A stretch of 64,000 nt of DNA, from assembly GCF_007671675.1 (NCBI RefSeq), contig NZ_VCGW01000002.1, positions 744,001 to 808,000 of the forward strand. Reading direction: 5' to 3'. Every line of letters begins with the position of its first letter. Within the stretch, counting starts at the first letter, position 1. The stretch is from Marinobacter maritimus (GTDB lineage: Bacteria > Pseudomonadota > Gammaproteobacteria > Pseudomonadales > Oleiphilaceae). Positions 1 through 7,935 of the stretch are shown here, piece after piece. Made by a program: the position numbers and the translations under genes. The notes under the pieces were generated by a model. That model did no database searches and was not told the DNA's origin. It saw only the letters and a list, made by a program, of their open reading frames with translations.

Positions 1-577
1 GTAATTGTCCGAAACGGGCCTGCGTCCAGCGGGGCACCAGTGCCCGGCTGCCCTCGGCCTGGGCGGTAAATCGACAGATGGCTTGCTCGGCCACCTGTTT
101 GCTGACATCTTGCAGGAAAATGTTCCGGATTGCTGATGGCTGGACCCGGGACACCAGGCCATCGGCCTCCCATTCCAGAAAAGGGCCAATGCCGGAGGCC
201 TCGGGGAATTCTTTCACCATTTCGCCTACCACTTCGCCGAATCCTGTACCTGAGGGCAGCATCATACCCGCCAGATAAGCAACGCCGATTACTCGCTCAG
301 CGATGGATTCAGCAAGCTGGGTGGCCACGGCGCCACCGCCGGAGTGGCCAACCAGCAGCAGTGGGCCTTCAATTTCTTCAAGCTGTTTTTCGAGATCCGC
401 TACACACCGCTCAATCGAGGCCTCCGCGGGGTTTCCCAGCCTTGCGCCGCATCCGGGCAGGTCCGGCGCAAGGGCTCGGAACCCTCGCTCCTCAAGGTAA
501 GGTGTAATGGTCTCCCATACCCAGCCGCCGGCCCAGGCGCCATGAATCAGAATCGCGGTGATTTGTGTATCAGGCAT
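1..577 (-). CDS. alpha/beta hydrolase, 3' end outside window
   Basis: Reads on the minus strand from an ATG at 577 and runs off the left edge, so the C-terminus is missing (about 192 residues visible). The N-terminus has the oxyanion-region motif LIHGAWAGG, and the nucleophile elbow GHSGGG follows the strand PLLLVGHS, the hallmarks of an esterase-type alpha/beta hydrolase. It overlaps the end of the upstream dioxygenase by 8 bp (ATGCCTGA), so the two are co-transcribed and translationally coupled. The substrate is unknown. A role in hydrolysing a product of the dioxygenase branch is inference from position only. I do not call it RutD, because nothing visible separates it from other small esterases. 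Confidence 0.85.
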   Translation of the reverse strand, partial: MPDTQITAILIHGAWAGGWVWETITPYLEERGFRALAPDLPGCGARLGNPAEASIERCVADLEKQLEEIEGPLLLVGHSGGGAVATQLAESIAERVIGVAYLAGMMLPSGTGFGEVVGEMVKEFPEASGIGPFLEWEADGLVSRVQPSAIRNIFLQDVSKQVAEQAICRFTAQAEGSRALVPRWTQARFGQL

Positions 578-1535
578 AAGTTCTCCGGTACATATCCATC
601 AAGTGAGCTTCCACGGTTGTGGATGGGTAGTGGGGTTGGTCACCCTCTGCCAGACAAGTAGGCAGGCAACTGACTTGGTGGTCCGGGTTGCCGCTGAAGA
701 AGAAAGGCACCGAGTAACGCTCGGCACCGGAGGTGTTGACCACGCGGTGCAGGGTGGAGCGATAGCGGTCGTTGGTCCAGCGCGCGATCATGTCGCCAAG
801 GTTGACGACAAAAGTACCTGGAACTGGATCAGCATTGATCCAGCGGTCGCCTTTCACGTCCCAGACCTGCAATCCGGGCTTGTCGTCCAGCAGCAACACA
901 GTAATGCCGCCAAAGTCTGTGTGGGCACCGCAGCCCTTTTCCCCTGGTGCCGGATTTGGTGGCTGAGGCGGGTAGTGGAGCAGGCGTAAGGTGGAGATGG
1001 GTTGCTGGCAAAAATCCTCGAAGAAATCATGAGCGAGCCCAAGAGACAGGGCCAGGGCCTCCATGATCCGGCCACTAAGTGCATTCAGAGCCTCGAAGTA
1101 TTCCATCATAGTGTTGCGGAACGCAGGCAGGGCATGGGGCCACTGGTTGGCTCCCTGGTTAAAGCGACCGGCCATAACACGTGGGTCTGAATCATCCAGT
1201 TCCTGGCCAATGTAGAAGCCTTCTTTAAGATCTGGTGGAGAGCCCGGTTCCAGAGTCTGGCCTTTTAGAGGTTCGTATCCCCGGTTGGCCTTGGAGAGGC
1301 TCTTGTTGATGGCTTCTTTTTCCGCGTCTGGCAGGTTGAACAGGGCTTGGGATTCCTTGAATACCCGGCTGATCAATGTCTCGGAAATTCCATGGTGGCT
1401 GACATAGAAAAAGCCAGTCTGCAGGCAGACGTCGGCCAGCAATCGGGCCAACTGTTGTCGTTGCTGGTCGGTTCCGGCCAGTAACGACAGATCGATAACA
1501 GGTAGCGAAGCCCCTGATTCGTTAATGACGCTCAT
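570..1535 (-). CDS. 2-oxoglutarate/Fe(II) dioxygenase, isopenicillin N synthase family
   Basis: A 321-residue protein with the N-terminal segment typical of isopenicillin N synthase-like enzymes (LPVIDLSLL near residue 11, GFFYVSHHGI at 41-50). It has a complete iron triad, H205-x-D207 in AHTDFGG and H263 in STLHRVV, and the 2-oxoglutarate-binding R273-Y-S275. It should be an active soluble oxygenase. Plant and fungal relatives oxidise diverse small molecules; fungal thymine 7-hydroxylase belongs to this superfamily. The gene is divergent from a nucleobase-type ABC transporter and has a RutR-like palindrome 27 nt before its ATG. Oxidation of a pyrimidine (for example the thymine methyl group) is therefore my hypothesis. 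Fold and cofactor are secure, the substrate is not. Confidence 0.9.
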   Translation of the reverse strand: MSVINESGASLPVIDLSLLAGTDQQRQQLARLLADVCLQTGFFYVSHHGISETLISRVFKESQALFNLPDAEKEAINKSLSKANRGYEPLKGQTLEPGSPPDLKEGFYIGQELDDSDPRVMAGRFNQGANQWPHALPAFRNTMMEYFEALNALSGRIMEALALSLGLAHDFFEDFCQQPISTLRLLHYPPQPPNPAPGEKGCGAHTDFGGITVLLLDDKPGLQVWDVKGDRWINADPVPGTFVVNLGDMIARWTNDRYRSTLHRVVNTSGAERYSVPFFFSGNPDHQVSCLPTCLAEGDQPHYPSTTVEAHLMDMYRRTYA

Positions 1536-1562
1536 GATGTCACTCCAGGTTCTTTAATAATA

Positions 1563-1578
1563 TTGTCCATATGGTCAG
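1563..1578. promoter_or_regulatory. RutR-like operator upstream of dioxygenase
   Basis: TTGTCCATATGGTCAG matches the E. coli RutR box TTGACCANNTGGTCAA at 12 of 14 fixed positions. It lies 27 nt before the dioxygenase start codon. The presence of two sister sites at the other two promoters of the cluster is what makes it credible. Confidence 0.6.
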
Positions 1579-1904
1579 CAATTCACAAAGCGTGCCAGTG
1601 ATGTGTATCGGCTCAATGGCATGTAAATCGCGAGTGCTCTGATGTTCGAGGGTTTCGGGAGGTGTTGGTCGCGGTCGAAAGGCCTCAAATAAGGGCGCTT
1701 CGTGCACTTTTGCACTGGATTCGGGCGCAAGTTTGATTCGGTAAGCGGGTGTTTCCGTGGGTGTTGCCTTCTGTTCGTATGCCGGCATGAAAGCCTGAGC
1801 TGGCCCGTTAATTGAAGTCTTTTCAGAGGTGAACGCCAATTTTGGTCACGTTTGTTGTGCCTGGGTTGGCAAGCTGGCCTGGCCTTTGCTTTGTTCAATA
1901 AAAC

Positions 1905-1920
1905 CTGACCGAATGATCAA
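1905..1920. promoter_or_regulatory. RutR-like operator upstream of first ABC operon
   Basis: CTGACCGAATGATCAA matches the RutR box at 11 of 14 fixed positions and ends 36 nt before the start codon at 1957. Alone it would be weak. It shares GACC-N3-TGATCAA with the reverse complement of the 5951-5966 site, at nearly the same distance from the downstream gene. Confidence 0.5.
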
Positions 1921-1956
1921 AAAATTCAGAGCATAAACCGTAGAAGGGGAAAGCAA

Positions 1957-2961
1957 ATGCATAAACGTATCACTCGTTCGTTTCTGATTGCAGCGTCATT
2001 GGCTGGAGGTCTGCTGAGCCAGTCTGCTTTGGCTGCTGATAAAGTTGTTTACCAGTTGGACTGGCTGCCGGGAGGCGACAAGTCTCCGGTTTATCTCGGT
2101 GTGCAGGAAGGATTCTTTGCAGACGAAGGGCTGGAAGTCCGCATTGCAAATGGCCGAGGCTCCACCGATGCCATCACCAAAATTGCGACCGGACAAGCCG
2201 ACATAGGCAGCGCTGATATTGCTTCATTGATGGCCGCCAAAGCGCAGGATGGCAGCTTGCCAGTGAAAGCTGTCTACAGCATCTTCAATCGCGCACCTCA
2301 CGCCTTTTTTACACTTGAAACTAGTGGTATCCGCAAGGTGACCGATATCGAAGGTAAGAAGGTTGCCACCTCGCCGTTTACCTCTTCCAACGCGTTTCTG
2401 CCGCTGGTATTGAAGGACAACGGGTTGGAGGAAGATGCGGTTCAGCTCACCAAGGCGGACCCGGGTGCCCTTGGCCCAATGCTGATGAACGGCGGCACTG
2501 ACGCTATTATCGCCTGGGTTACCAATATCGCCCTTTTTGACAATCAAGCCAAGACCACCGGCAACAAGCTGGTTGTTTTGCCCTGGTCTGATGCCGGGCT
2601 GGAACTGTATTCCTCCTCAGTTGTCGCCGCCGAGAAATTCCTGAGCGAGCGTCCGGACGTGGCCCGGCGTTTCATGCGTGCTTACGACAAATCCCTGAAG
2701 CTTACCCATGACGATCCAACCAAAGCCGCCGAAGCCCTGCACACCATGGTGCCCGAGGTTGATGTTGATGTGGCTGTTGCCCAGATTGGCGATTCCATGA
2801 AGCTGATTGTTAACGATGTCAGCGAGCGTGATGGGCTGGGAGCACTTACAGAAGAACGTGTGGCTCTGACCTGGAGTCGTGTGGCTCAGGCAGAAAAACT
2901 GGCCGGAGATGCTCTGGACCCGGAAACCGTTATCGATCGTACGTTGCTTGAGGCGCTGTAA
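1957..2961 (+). CDS. ABC transporter solute-binding protein, NMT1/THI5-like
   Basis: A 334-residue periplasmic binding protein. A Sec signal peptide ends near residue 26 (positively charged start, hydrophobic core, SALA then ADK). The mature protein opens with the family-typical YQLDWLPGGDKSPVYLGVQ pattern and the FFADEGLEV segment of NMT1/THI5/SsuA-type receptors. It is the first gene of a five-gene operon: binding protein, ATPase, permease, deaminase, flavoprotein. The ligand of this family (sulfonates, pyrimidines, thiamine precursors) cannot be read from sequence; the deaminase partner and RutR-like box favour a nucleobase-type ligand. Confidence 0.9.
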   Translation: MHKRITRSFLIAASLAGGLLSQSALAADKVVYQLDWLPGGDKSPVYLGVQEGFFADEGLEVRIANGRGSTDAITKIATGQADIGSADIASLMAAKAQDGSLPVKAVYSIFNRAPHAFFTLETSGIRKVTDIEGKKVATSPFTSSNAFLPLVLKDNGLEEDAVQLTKADPGALGPMLMNGGTDAIIAWVTNIALFDNQAKTTGNKLVVLPWSDAGLELYSSSVVAAEKFLSERPDVARRFMRAYDKSLKLTHDDPTKAAEALHTMVPEVDVDVAVAQIGDSMKLIVNDVSERDGLGALTEERVALTWSRVAQAEKLAGDALDPETVIDRTLLEAL

Positions 2962-2963
2962 GT

Positions 2964-3752
2964 ATGACCGGAACCGCCACCAACCGCTCTTTTGTCAGGC
3001 TCTCCGGAGTCGGGCACAGGTACGACCCGGACCCGGCGACGCCAATGGCGGTGACCGGCGTCGATCTGGATATTCAGAGGCATGAGTTCGTAGCGGTCGT
3101 CGGCCCTTCCGGGTGCGGAAAGTCGACGCTGTTGCGGATGATCTCCGGCTTGCTGAAACCGACAGAAGGAGAAGTCTCTGTATTTGGTCGGCCAGTTGAT
3201 GGGCCAAGGGATGATGTGGGCATCGTCTTCCAGAAGCCTACGTTGCTGCCCTGGCTGAATGTTCGCAAGAACGTGCTGTTCCCGCTCAAACACAAGTACG
3301 GCCGTTACAGCCATGACGATGAGAAGCGGGCGGGTGAGTTGCTGGAGATGGCGGGTCTTGAGAGCTTTGCCGACAAAATGCCCGACGAATTGTCGGGAGG
3401 TATGCAGCAGCGGGTCGGCATTGTCCGGGCGCTTTTGCTCAACCCGGATATCCTTTTGATGGATGAGCCTTTCTCCGCACTTGATGCCATGACCCGGGAA
3501 CAGATTGGCTTTGATCTGCTGAGGATCTGGGAGGAAAACCCCAAAACCGTGCTGTTCATTACTCATTCGATTGCGGAGGCGGTGCTACTGGCAGACCGTG
3601 TTCTGGTGATGAGCAAGCGGCCCGGAACCCTGTTGGAGATGCTGGATGTTGATCTGCCCCGTCCACGGACCAGGCATACCATTTCCGAACCTCGGTTCGC
3701 AGAACTTACAGAACGTCTTAGGAAGCACATTTATGAGCCTGAAGCAGCCTGA
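2964..3752 (+). CDS. ABC transporter ATPase, nitrate/sulfonate/pyrimidine type
   Basis: A 262-residue cytoplasmic ATP-binding subunit with all ABC motifs: Walker A GPSGCGKST (47-55), Q-loop VFQKPTLLPW near 88-97, signature LSGGMQQR (143-150), Walker B LLMDEP (164-169) and the switch histidine H201 in FITHS. It starts two bases after the binding-protein stop, so the genes are coupled. The stretch TLLPWLNVRKNV after the Q-loop is typical of the SsuB/TauB/ThiZ group. It powers the permease encoded next. Confidence 0.92.
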   Translation: MTGTATNRSFVRLSGVGHRYDPDPATPMAVTGVDLDIQRHEFVAVVGPSGCGKSTLLRMISGLLKPTEGEVSVFGRPVDGPRDDVGIVFQKPTLLPWLNVRKNVLFPLKHKYGRYSHDDEKRAGELLEMAGLESFADKMPDELSGGMQQRVGIVRALLLNPDILLMDEPFSALDAMTREQIGFDLLRIWEENPKTVLFITHSIAEAVLLADRVLVMSKRPGTLLEMLDVDLPRPRTRHTISEPRFAELTERLRKHIYEPEAA

Positions 3753-4518
3753 TCCCAAAACCAGGCGCCTTGTGCTTGCAGCTGCGCCCTGGTTGTTTTT
3801 TGTTGCCCTGATCCTGCTGTGGGAGTTGGTGTGCCGGGCATTCTCACTGCCTGAGTATGTGCTGCCGGCGCCATCAGCTATTGTTGACGCCTTCTTCAAG
3901 GTTGAGTTCAGCCGCTGGATGACTCACTTGTGGGCGACCCTGAGAGTGGCTTTGATGGGATTCCTGGTTTCCATTCTGGTTGCAGTCCCCATCGCAATAG
4001 CCATGATGCGGTCAGAACTGCTGACCCGCACTCTCTATCCGTTGCTGGTGGTTATCCAGTCCACACCTGTTGTGGCTGTAGCGCCGTTGATCATCGTTCT
4101 GATGGGGTCGGACGATCCATCGAGAGTGTTGATTACCTGCCTGCTGACCTTCTTCCCACTGGTGGTATCTACGGCTACGGGAATTAACGAGACGCCGCCG
4201 GAATTGATAGAACTGAGCCGGTCACTGGACGCACCTACTCGCCGCGAGACCTGGCAAATCCGTATCCCTTATGCCATTCCGTACATCTTCACCGGGCTGA
4301 GGGTGGCGATCACTCTTGCGATTATCGGTGCAGTGGTTGCGGAGTTCGTTGCGGCAGAAGAGGGGCTGGGTTACTTCATTCAGTTCTCCACCTCGTTCTT
4401 CCGGATTCCCCAGGCGTTTGCGGGCTTGTTCTTCCTGGCGGTAGTCAGCCTGTTGCTCTTCAAGTCTGTGCAGTGGACACAGCAAATTTTCTTCCCCTGG
4501 AGTCTGCCTAAAAAATAA
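3733..4518 (+). CDS. ABC transporter permease, SsuC/ThiX-like
   Basis: A 261-residue inner-membrane permease with about six hydrophobic segments. The EAA-type coupling loop sits around ELSRSLDAPTRRETWQIRIP. A longer frame exists upstream, but the ATG at 3733 is preferred: it follows an AGGAAG ribosome site and gives the usual family length. It overlaps the ATPase gene by 20 bp, which suggests tight translational coupling. It pairs with the ATPase and binding protein just upstream. Confidence 0.9.
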   Translation: MSLKQPDPKTRRLVLAAAPWLFFVALILLWELVCRAFSLPEYVLPAPSAIVDAFFKVEFSRWMTHLWATLRVALMGFLVSILVAVPIAIAMMRSELLTRTLYPLLVVIQSTPVVAVAPLIIVLMGSDDPSRVLITCLLTFFPLVVSTATGINETPPELIELSRSLDAPTRRETWQIRIPYAIPYIFTGLRVAITLAIIGAVVAEFVAAEEGLGYFIQFSTSFFRIPQAFAGLFFLAVVSLLLFKSVQWTQQIFFPWSLPKK

Positions 4519-4547
4519 GGCTCCGGGTATAAATCGAGATTAATGAT

Positions 4548-5051
4548 ATGTCTGAACTTGAAAAACTGAACGATACCGACCTGGCTATGATGCGCAAGGT
4601 GATTGGGCTGGCCGATAAACTGGCGACAGAAGGCGTTCACCCCTTCGCTGCCATACTGGCAGGCAGATACGGGAATGTTCTTATGGAGCAGGGCAATGCC
4701 TACCTGCCAGATCAGGATATGACCGGGCATGCAGAGCGGGTACTGATGACCCGGGCGAGCAAAACCTGGCGCCCGGATTTTCTTGCCAACTGCACCATGT
4801 ATGTTTCCGCCGAGCCTTGCTGTATGTGTGCCGGCGCGGCCTATTGGGCTGGATTGGGCCGTTTGGTCTTTGGGCTCAGTGAGCATCGGCTGAAAATCAT
4901 CACCGGTAATCATCCCGAAAACCCGACGCTGGACCTGCCCTGTCGACAGGTGTTTGCTTCCGGTCAGCGGTCCGTTGAAGTCATAGGCCCGGTCCTGGAA
5001 AACGAAGCTGCGACTGTGCACGAAACCTTTTGGCAGAACCACGGAGCATGA
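4548..5051 (+). CDS. nucleoside/nucleobase deaminase, CDA fold
   Basis: A 167-residue zinc hydrolase of the cytidine deaminase-like superfamily. The zinc and catalytic motif HAE is at residues 61-63 and P-C-C-M-C at 90-94, where C91 and C94 would be zinc ligands and E63 the proton shuttle. Length and motif spacing fit the cytosine/guanine/tRNA-adenosine deaminase group. It sits in a transporter operon, 29 nt after the permease gene, so a catabolic base deaminase is likelier than a tRNA-editing TadA. Whether it takes cytosine, guanine or another amino-substituted base is unresolved. Confidence 0.85.
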   Translation: MSELEKLNDTDLAMMRKVIGLADKLATEGVHPFAAILAGRYGNVLMEQGNAYLPDQDMTGHAERVLMTRASKTWRPDFLANCTMYVSAEPCCMCAGAAYWAGLGRLVFGLSEHRLKIITGNHPENPTLDLPCRQVFASGQRSVEVIGPVLENEAATVHETFWQNHGA

Positions 5052-5058
5052 AGACGTG

Positions 5059-5712
5059 ATGACTCAAAGCCGTGTAACCGTGATTGTTGATTCCCGGTAT
5101 GGGAGCACCCTGGCTCTGGCGCGGGCTATTGCCGATGGCGTTGTTTCGCAAGGTGCTGAGGTTCGTCTGTGCAGGGTCGCGATTGTCGAGCCGGAGTTCA
5201 GTGTGAATGTGGAGCGGCCCGACTTCATTGCCGCCCAGAAGGAATACAGAGAGCTGCCCCGGGCTTCAGCTGCAGATCTTGAGTGGGCCCAGGGGATTGT
5301 CTGGGGATCACCCACCCGCTATGGATTAATGAGTACGCCGCTTCGTGCGTTTATCGATGAGGTGGCACCACTTTGGCGACAGGGAGCCTTGATCGGCAAA
5401 GTTGGTGCGGCGTTTACGTCCAGTGGCGGCATGCATTCCGGTAACGAGGTCACCTTGTTAACTCTTCTGCTGCCCTTTTTGCAACACGGGATGGTATTGG
5501 CGGGCGTACCACATAGTGTTCCAGAGTTGGTGCATACCGATAAGGGCGGGTCCCCTTATGGTGCCACCACAGTGACGGGCTTCGATGGCACGCGTGGAGT
5601 GGATAATAATGAACTGGCAATAGCTCGGGCTCTTGGTGCCCGGGTGGCCCGATTGGCTGGCTGGGTCAAACCTGAGCCGGCATCCGTAGAGCTTGCTGCC
5701 TATTCAGTCTGA
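5059..5712 (+). CDS. WrbA-like NAD(P)H:quinone oxidoreductase / flavodoxin fold
   Basis: About 217 residues with a flavodoxin-like fold: an N-terminal phosphate loop DSRYGSTLALARAIADGV, the WGSPTRYG segment that packs on FMN, and the AAFTSSGGMHSGNEVTLLTLL region typical of WrbA/NQO-type flavoproteins. The ATG at 5059 is chosen over the GTG at 5056 because both follow the same GGAG. The deaminase gene ends 7 nt upstream. In an oxidative nucleobase pathway it might supply reduced flavin or handle a quinoid product; this is inference from context. Confidence 0.85.
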   Translation: MTQSRVTVIVDSRYGSTLALARAIADGVVSQGAEVRLCRVAIVEPEFSVNVERPDFIAAQKEYRELPRASAADLEWAQGIVWGSPTRYGLMSTPLRAFIDEVAPLWRQGALIGKVGAAFTSSGGMHSGNEVTLLTLLLPFLQHGMVLAGVPHSVPELVHTDKGGSPYGATTVTGFDGTRGVDNNELAIARALGARVARLAGWVKPEPASVELAAYSV

Positions 5713-5758
5713 TGCTCAGGCACCGGTAAGATTCTGAGAGTTATGCTGTGTCCCTTTG

Positions 5759-5782
5759 CCGCCTTCGGGCGGTTTTTCTTTT
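5759..5782 (+). terminator. rho-independent terminator
   Basis: A CCGCC-TTCG-GGCGG tetraloop hairpin at 5759-5772 is followed by TTTTTCTTTT. It lies 46 nt after the flavoprotein stop and closes the first ABC operon. Confidence 0.85.
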
Positions 5783-5950
5783 GCCGGGGCCGTTGGCGCG
5801 GCACGGGTTCTGACGCGCACAAAACTAGAGCAGTTGGGTGACAGCAGGTCCAATGTGGTGCGCCTGAAGATCTTTTATGGCTTCTCAACCTACTGAAAAC
5901 AAAAAGTTTTCATTTAAATTCCTGAGTGGCATAAGGGTTGCTTTAAAAAG

Positions 5951-5966
5951 TTGATCAAGTGGTCAA
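5951..5966. promoter_or_regulatory. RutR-like operator upstream of second ABC operon
   Basis: TTGATCAAGTGGTCAA matches the E. coli RutR box at 13 of 14 fixed positions, the best of the three sites in this cluster. It ends 37 nt before the start codon at 6004. The TTGATC half could double as a -35 element, which would fit repression by promoter occlusion. Confidence 0.7.
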
Positions 5967-6003
5967 TTAAATAAATATCGTCCTCGAACTCAGGAGACTA
6001 CCC

Positions 6004-6999
6004 ATGAAGCGTAAATTCAAAGCAGCCTCTGCTGGCTCCCTCTTAATAGCTGGCCTGGTCGCTTTCTCCCCGGTATCCGCTGAGGAACTGGACAAGGTCG
6101 TGTTTGGAACCAACTGGTACGCCCAGGCCGAACACGGCGGTTTCTACCAGGCACTAGCCACCGGCATTTATAAAAACTATGGCCTGGATGTGGAAATCAA
6201 GATGGGAGGGCCGCAGGTAAACGGAACCCAGCTATTGGTGAGCGGGCGTTACGATCTGCTTATGGGGTATTCCATCGGCAATATCAACGCGGTTGAGAAG
6301 GGCTTGCCTGTGAAAACGGTAGCGGCCTCGATGCAGGGCGATCCCCAGTCTCTGATTGCGCATCCACACGTTGAATCTATAGAACAGATCGAGGAAGAGG
6401 GCCTGCCTGTCTATCTGGCGACCTTTGCACACTCCACGTTCTGGCCGTGGCTGAAAGCTGAGTACGGATTCGAAGATGATGTGGTTCACGCATACACCTT
6501 CAGTGTAGTGCCGTTTCTGACTGACGAGAACATTGTGCAGCAGGGGTATCTGTCTTCTGAGCCATTTGCTATCGAGAAGGGTGGGGTAAAGCCTAACGTC
6601 TTTCTTTTGTCTGACTATGGCTACCCTCCCTATGCAACGACCATTGAAACCACCACGGACATGATCGAGGAGCGTCCGGATGTGGTCAAACGCTTTGTGC
6701 AGGCCAGTATGGAAGGCTGGAAAAGCTACCTTGAGTCTCCGGCTAAAGGTAATGAGTTGATCATACAGGAGAACCCGGAAATGACACCGGAGCAGCTCGC
6801 TTACGGCCTGGAAAAAATGAAGGAGTATGAGCTTGTTACCAGTGGCGATGCGCAAACCAAGGGCATTGGTGTGATGACTGACGAGCGCTGGGCCAGGATC
6901 AAGAATTTCATGGTAGAGGCTGGGCTGGCATCGGCCGAACTCGACATGAGCGATGTTTACACGCTGGAGTTCCTGCCTGAGGCGCCGGTGCTGCCATAA
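6004..6999 (+). CDS. second ABC solute-binding protein, NMT1/THI5-like
   Basis: A 331-residue periplasmic binding protein with a signal peptide ending near residue 26 (SPVSA then EEL). The mature start VVFGTNWYAQAEHGGFYQAL with ATGIYKNYGLDV is characteristic of the ThiY/NMT1 subgroup and differs clearly from the first binding protein in this cluster, so the two probably recognise different ligands. The SD sequence CAGGAGAC precedes the ATG. A hairpin follows the stop, then the ATPase gene. The gene lies directly behind the best RutR-like site. Confidence 0.9.
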   Translation: MKRKFKAASAGSLLIAGLVAFSPVSAEELDKVVFGTNWYAQAEHGGFYQALATGIYKNYGLDVEIKMGGPQVNGTQLLVSGRYDLLMGYSIGNINAVEKGLPVKTVAASMQGDPQSLIAHPHVESIEQIEEEGLPVYLATFAHSTFWPWLKAEYGFEDDVVHAYTFSVVPFLTDENIVQQGYLSSEPFAIEKGGVKPNVFLLSDYGYPPYATTIETTTDMIEERPDVVKRFVQASMEGWKSYLESPAKGNELIIQENPEMTPEQLAYGLEKMKEYELVTSGDAQTKGIGVMTDERWARIKNFMVEAGLASAELDMSDVYTLEFLPEAPVLP

Positions 7000-7024
7000 G
7001 CACCCGTTAGCCCTATACCCTGAT

Positions 7025-7046
7025 GCCGGGCGGAAACAAGCCCGGC
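7025..7046 (+). other. intercistronic hairpin after binding-protein gene
   Basis: GCCGGGC and GCCCGGC form a perfect 7-bp stem around an 8-nt loop, with no T-run behind it. Such hairpins after a binding-protein gene commonly shield its mRNA from 3' exonucleases, giving more receptor than ATPase or permease. That role is inferred. Confidence 0.6.
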
Positions 7047-7065
7047 TGTCTACGGAGAAATTACG

Positions 7066-7935
7066 ATGACAGCTACCAAGGTTACACCGCTGAATCCGGT
7101 GCCGGAACCGGAAACTGAACCCAGTGTTGCTGAGGCGGGTGCGCCGTCCCGCCCGATTCTGCAGGTGGAAGGCGTTGATAAGATATATGGCAATGGCACT
7201 GTAGCTCTGAAAGGGGCAGGCCTTACAGTAAAGCAGGGAGAGTTTGTCAGCCTGCTTGGCCCTTCAGGCTGTGGTAAAAGCACCTTGCTACGCATCATGG
7301 CCGGGTTGGGTGAAGTGACCACCGGCACCGTGAAATGGTGGGAGCAGGATTATGATGTGGTTGGCAGCAAAGGCTGCAAGCTGGCTTTTGTTTTTCAGAA
7401 TGCCACGCTGATGCCTTGGGCACGGGTACGCAAGAATGTGCGCCTACCACTGGATCTGGAGCATGTGAGTAGCTCGGAGTCGGAAAAGAAAGTCGATGAC
7501 GCTCTTGAGATGGTGGGACTGAAAGGCTTTGACGAAAGCTTTCCGCGGGAACTTTCCGGCGGTATGCAGATGCGCGCTTCCATCGCCCGGGCTATGGTCA
7601 CCGAGCCTGATTTGTTGTTGATGGATGAGCCATTTGGCGCTCTTGATGAGATGACCCGGAACAAGCTCAATGATGATGTCCTGAAACTCAAAAAAGAGAA
7701 CGGATGGACCATCGTATTTGTTACCCATAGCGTCTATGAGGCAGTTTATCTGTCCAGTCGGGTGGTTGTGATGGCCGCACGTCCGGGGCGGATTGTGGAT
7801 GACATCAAGATTGACAAGCCTTATCCCAGATCTCCGGATTTCCGGATATCAACGGAATTCGCCGGGTACTGCCGGCAGGTATCGCAGGCTCTTGAACGTG
7901 CCAGTGGAATGGGTGAGAGCAAGGAGAACTGCTAA
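7066..7935 (+). CDS. second ABC transporter ATPase
   Basis: A 289-residue ATPase with Walker A GPSGCGKST (65-73), Q-loop VFQNATLMPW, signature LSGGMQMR, Walker B LLMDEPFGALDE and the switch histidine in VFVTHS. An N-terminal extension of about 30 residues, rich in Pro and Glu, precedes the ATPase core and is unusual for the family; a shorter start is not obvious. Its last base overlaps the first base of the permease ATG (TAATG). It belongs with the binding protein at 6004 and the permease at 7935. Confidence 0.92.
   Translation: MTATKVTPLNPVPEPETEPSVAEAGAPSRPILQVEGVDKIYGNGTVALKGAGLTVKQGEFVSLLGPSGCGKSTLLRIMAGLGEVTTGTVKWWEQDYDVVGSKGCKLAFVFQNATLMPWARVRKNVRLPLDLEHVSSSESEKKVDDALEMVGLKGFDESFPRELSGGMQMRASIARAMVTEPDLLLMDEPFGALDEMTRNKLNDDVLKLKKENGWTIVFVTHSVYEAVYLSSRVVVMAARPGRIVDDIKIDKPYPRSPDFRISTEFAGYCRQVSQALERASGMGESKENC

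Larger units (their letters stand above)
1536..1956. other. divergent intergenic regulatory region
   Basis: A 421-bp gap between the divergently transcribed dioxygenase and the first solute-binding protein. It holds two RutR-like palindromes, one near each gene start (1563-1578 and 1905-1920). The roughly 325 bp between them shows no gene I would support: minus-strand open frames there are proline/threonine-rich with no recognisable domain and would cover the operator. I see no THI-box riboswitch. Confidence 0.7.

Noticed and set aside
1..577. RutD (aminoacrylate hydrolase) for the partial alpha/beta hydrolase
   Set aside because: Tempting given the RutR-like boxes, but rutA/B/C partners are absent from the window and the visible motifs are generic.
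1540..1898. Two overlapping minus-strand open frames (99 and 107 codons) between the dioxygenase and the first binding protein
   Set aside because: Low-complexity Pro/Thr-rich translations in overlapping frames, no domain and no convincing ribosome site; one would run across the RutR-like operator.
1905..1956. TPP riboswitch before an NMT1/THI5-like gene
   Set aside because: The leader is too short and no THI-box core is visible.
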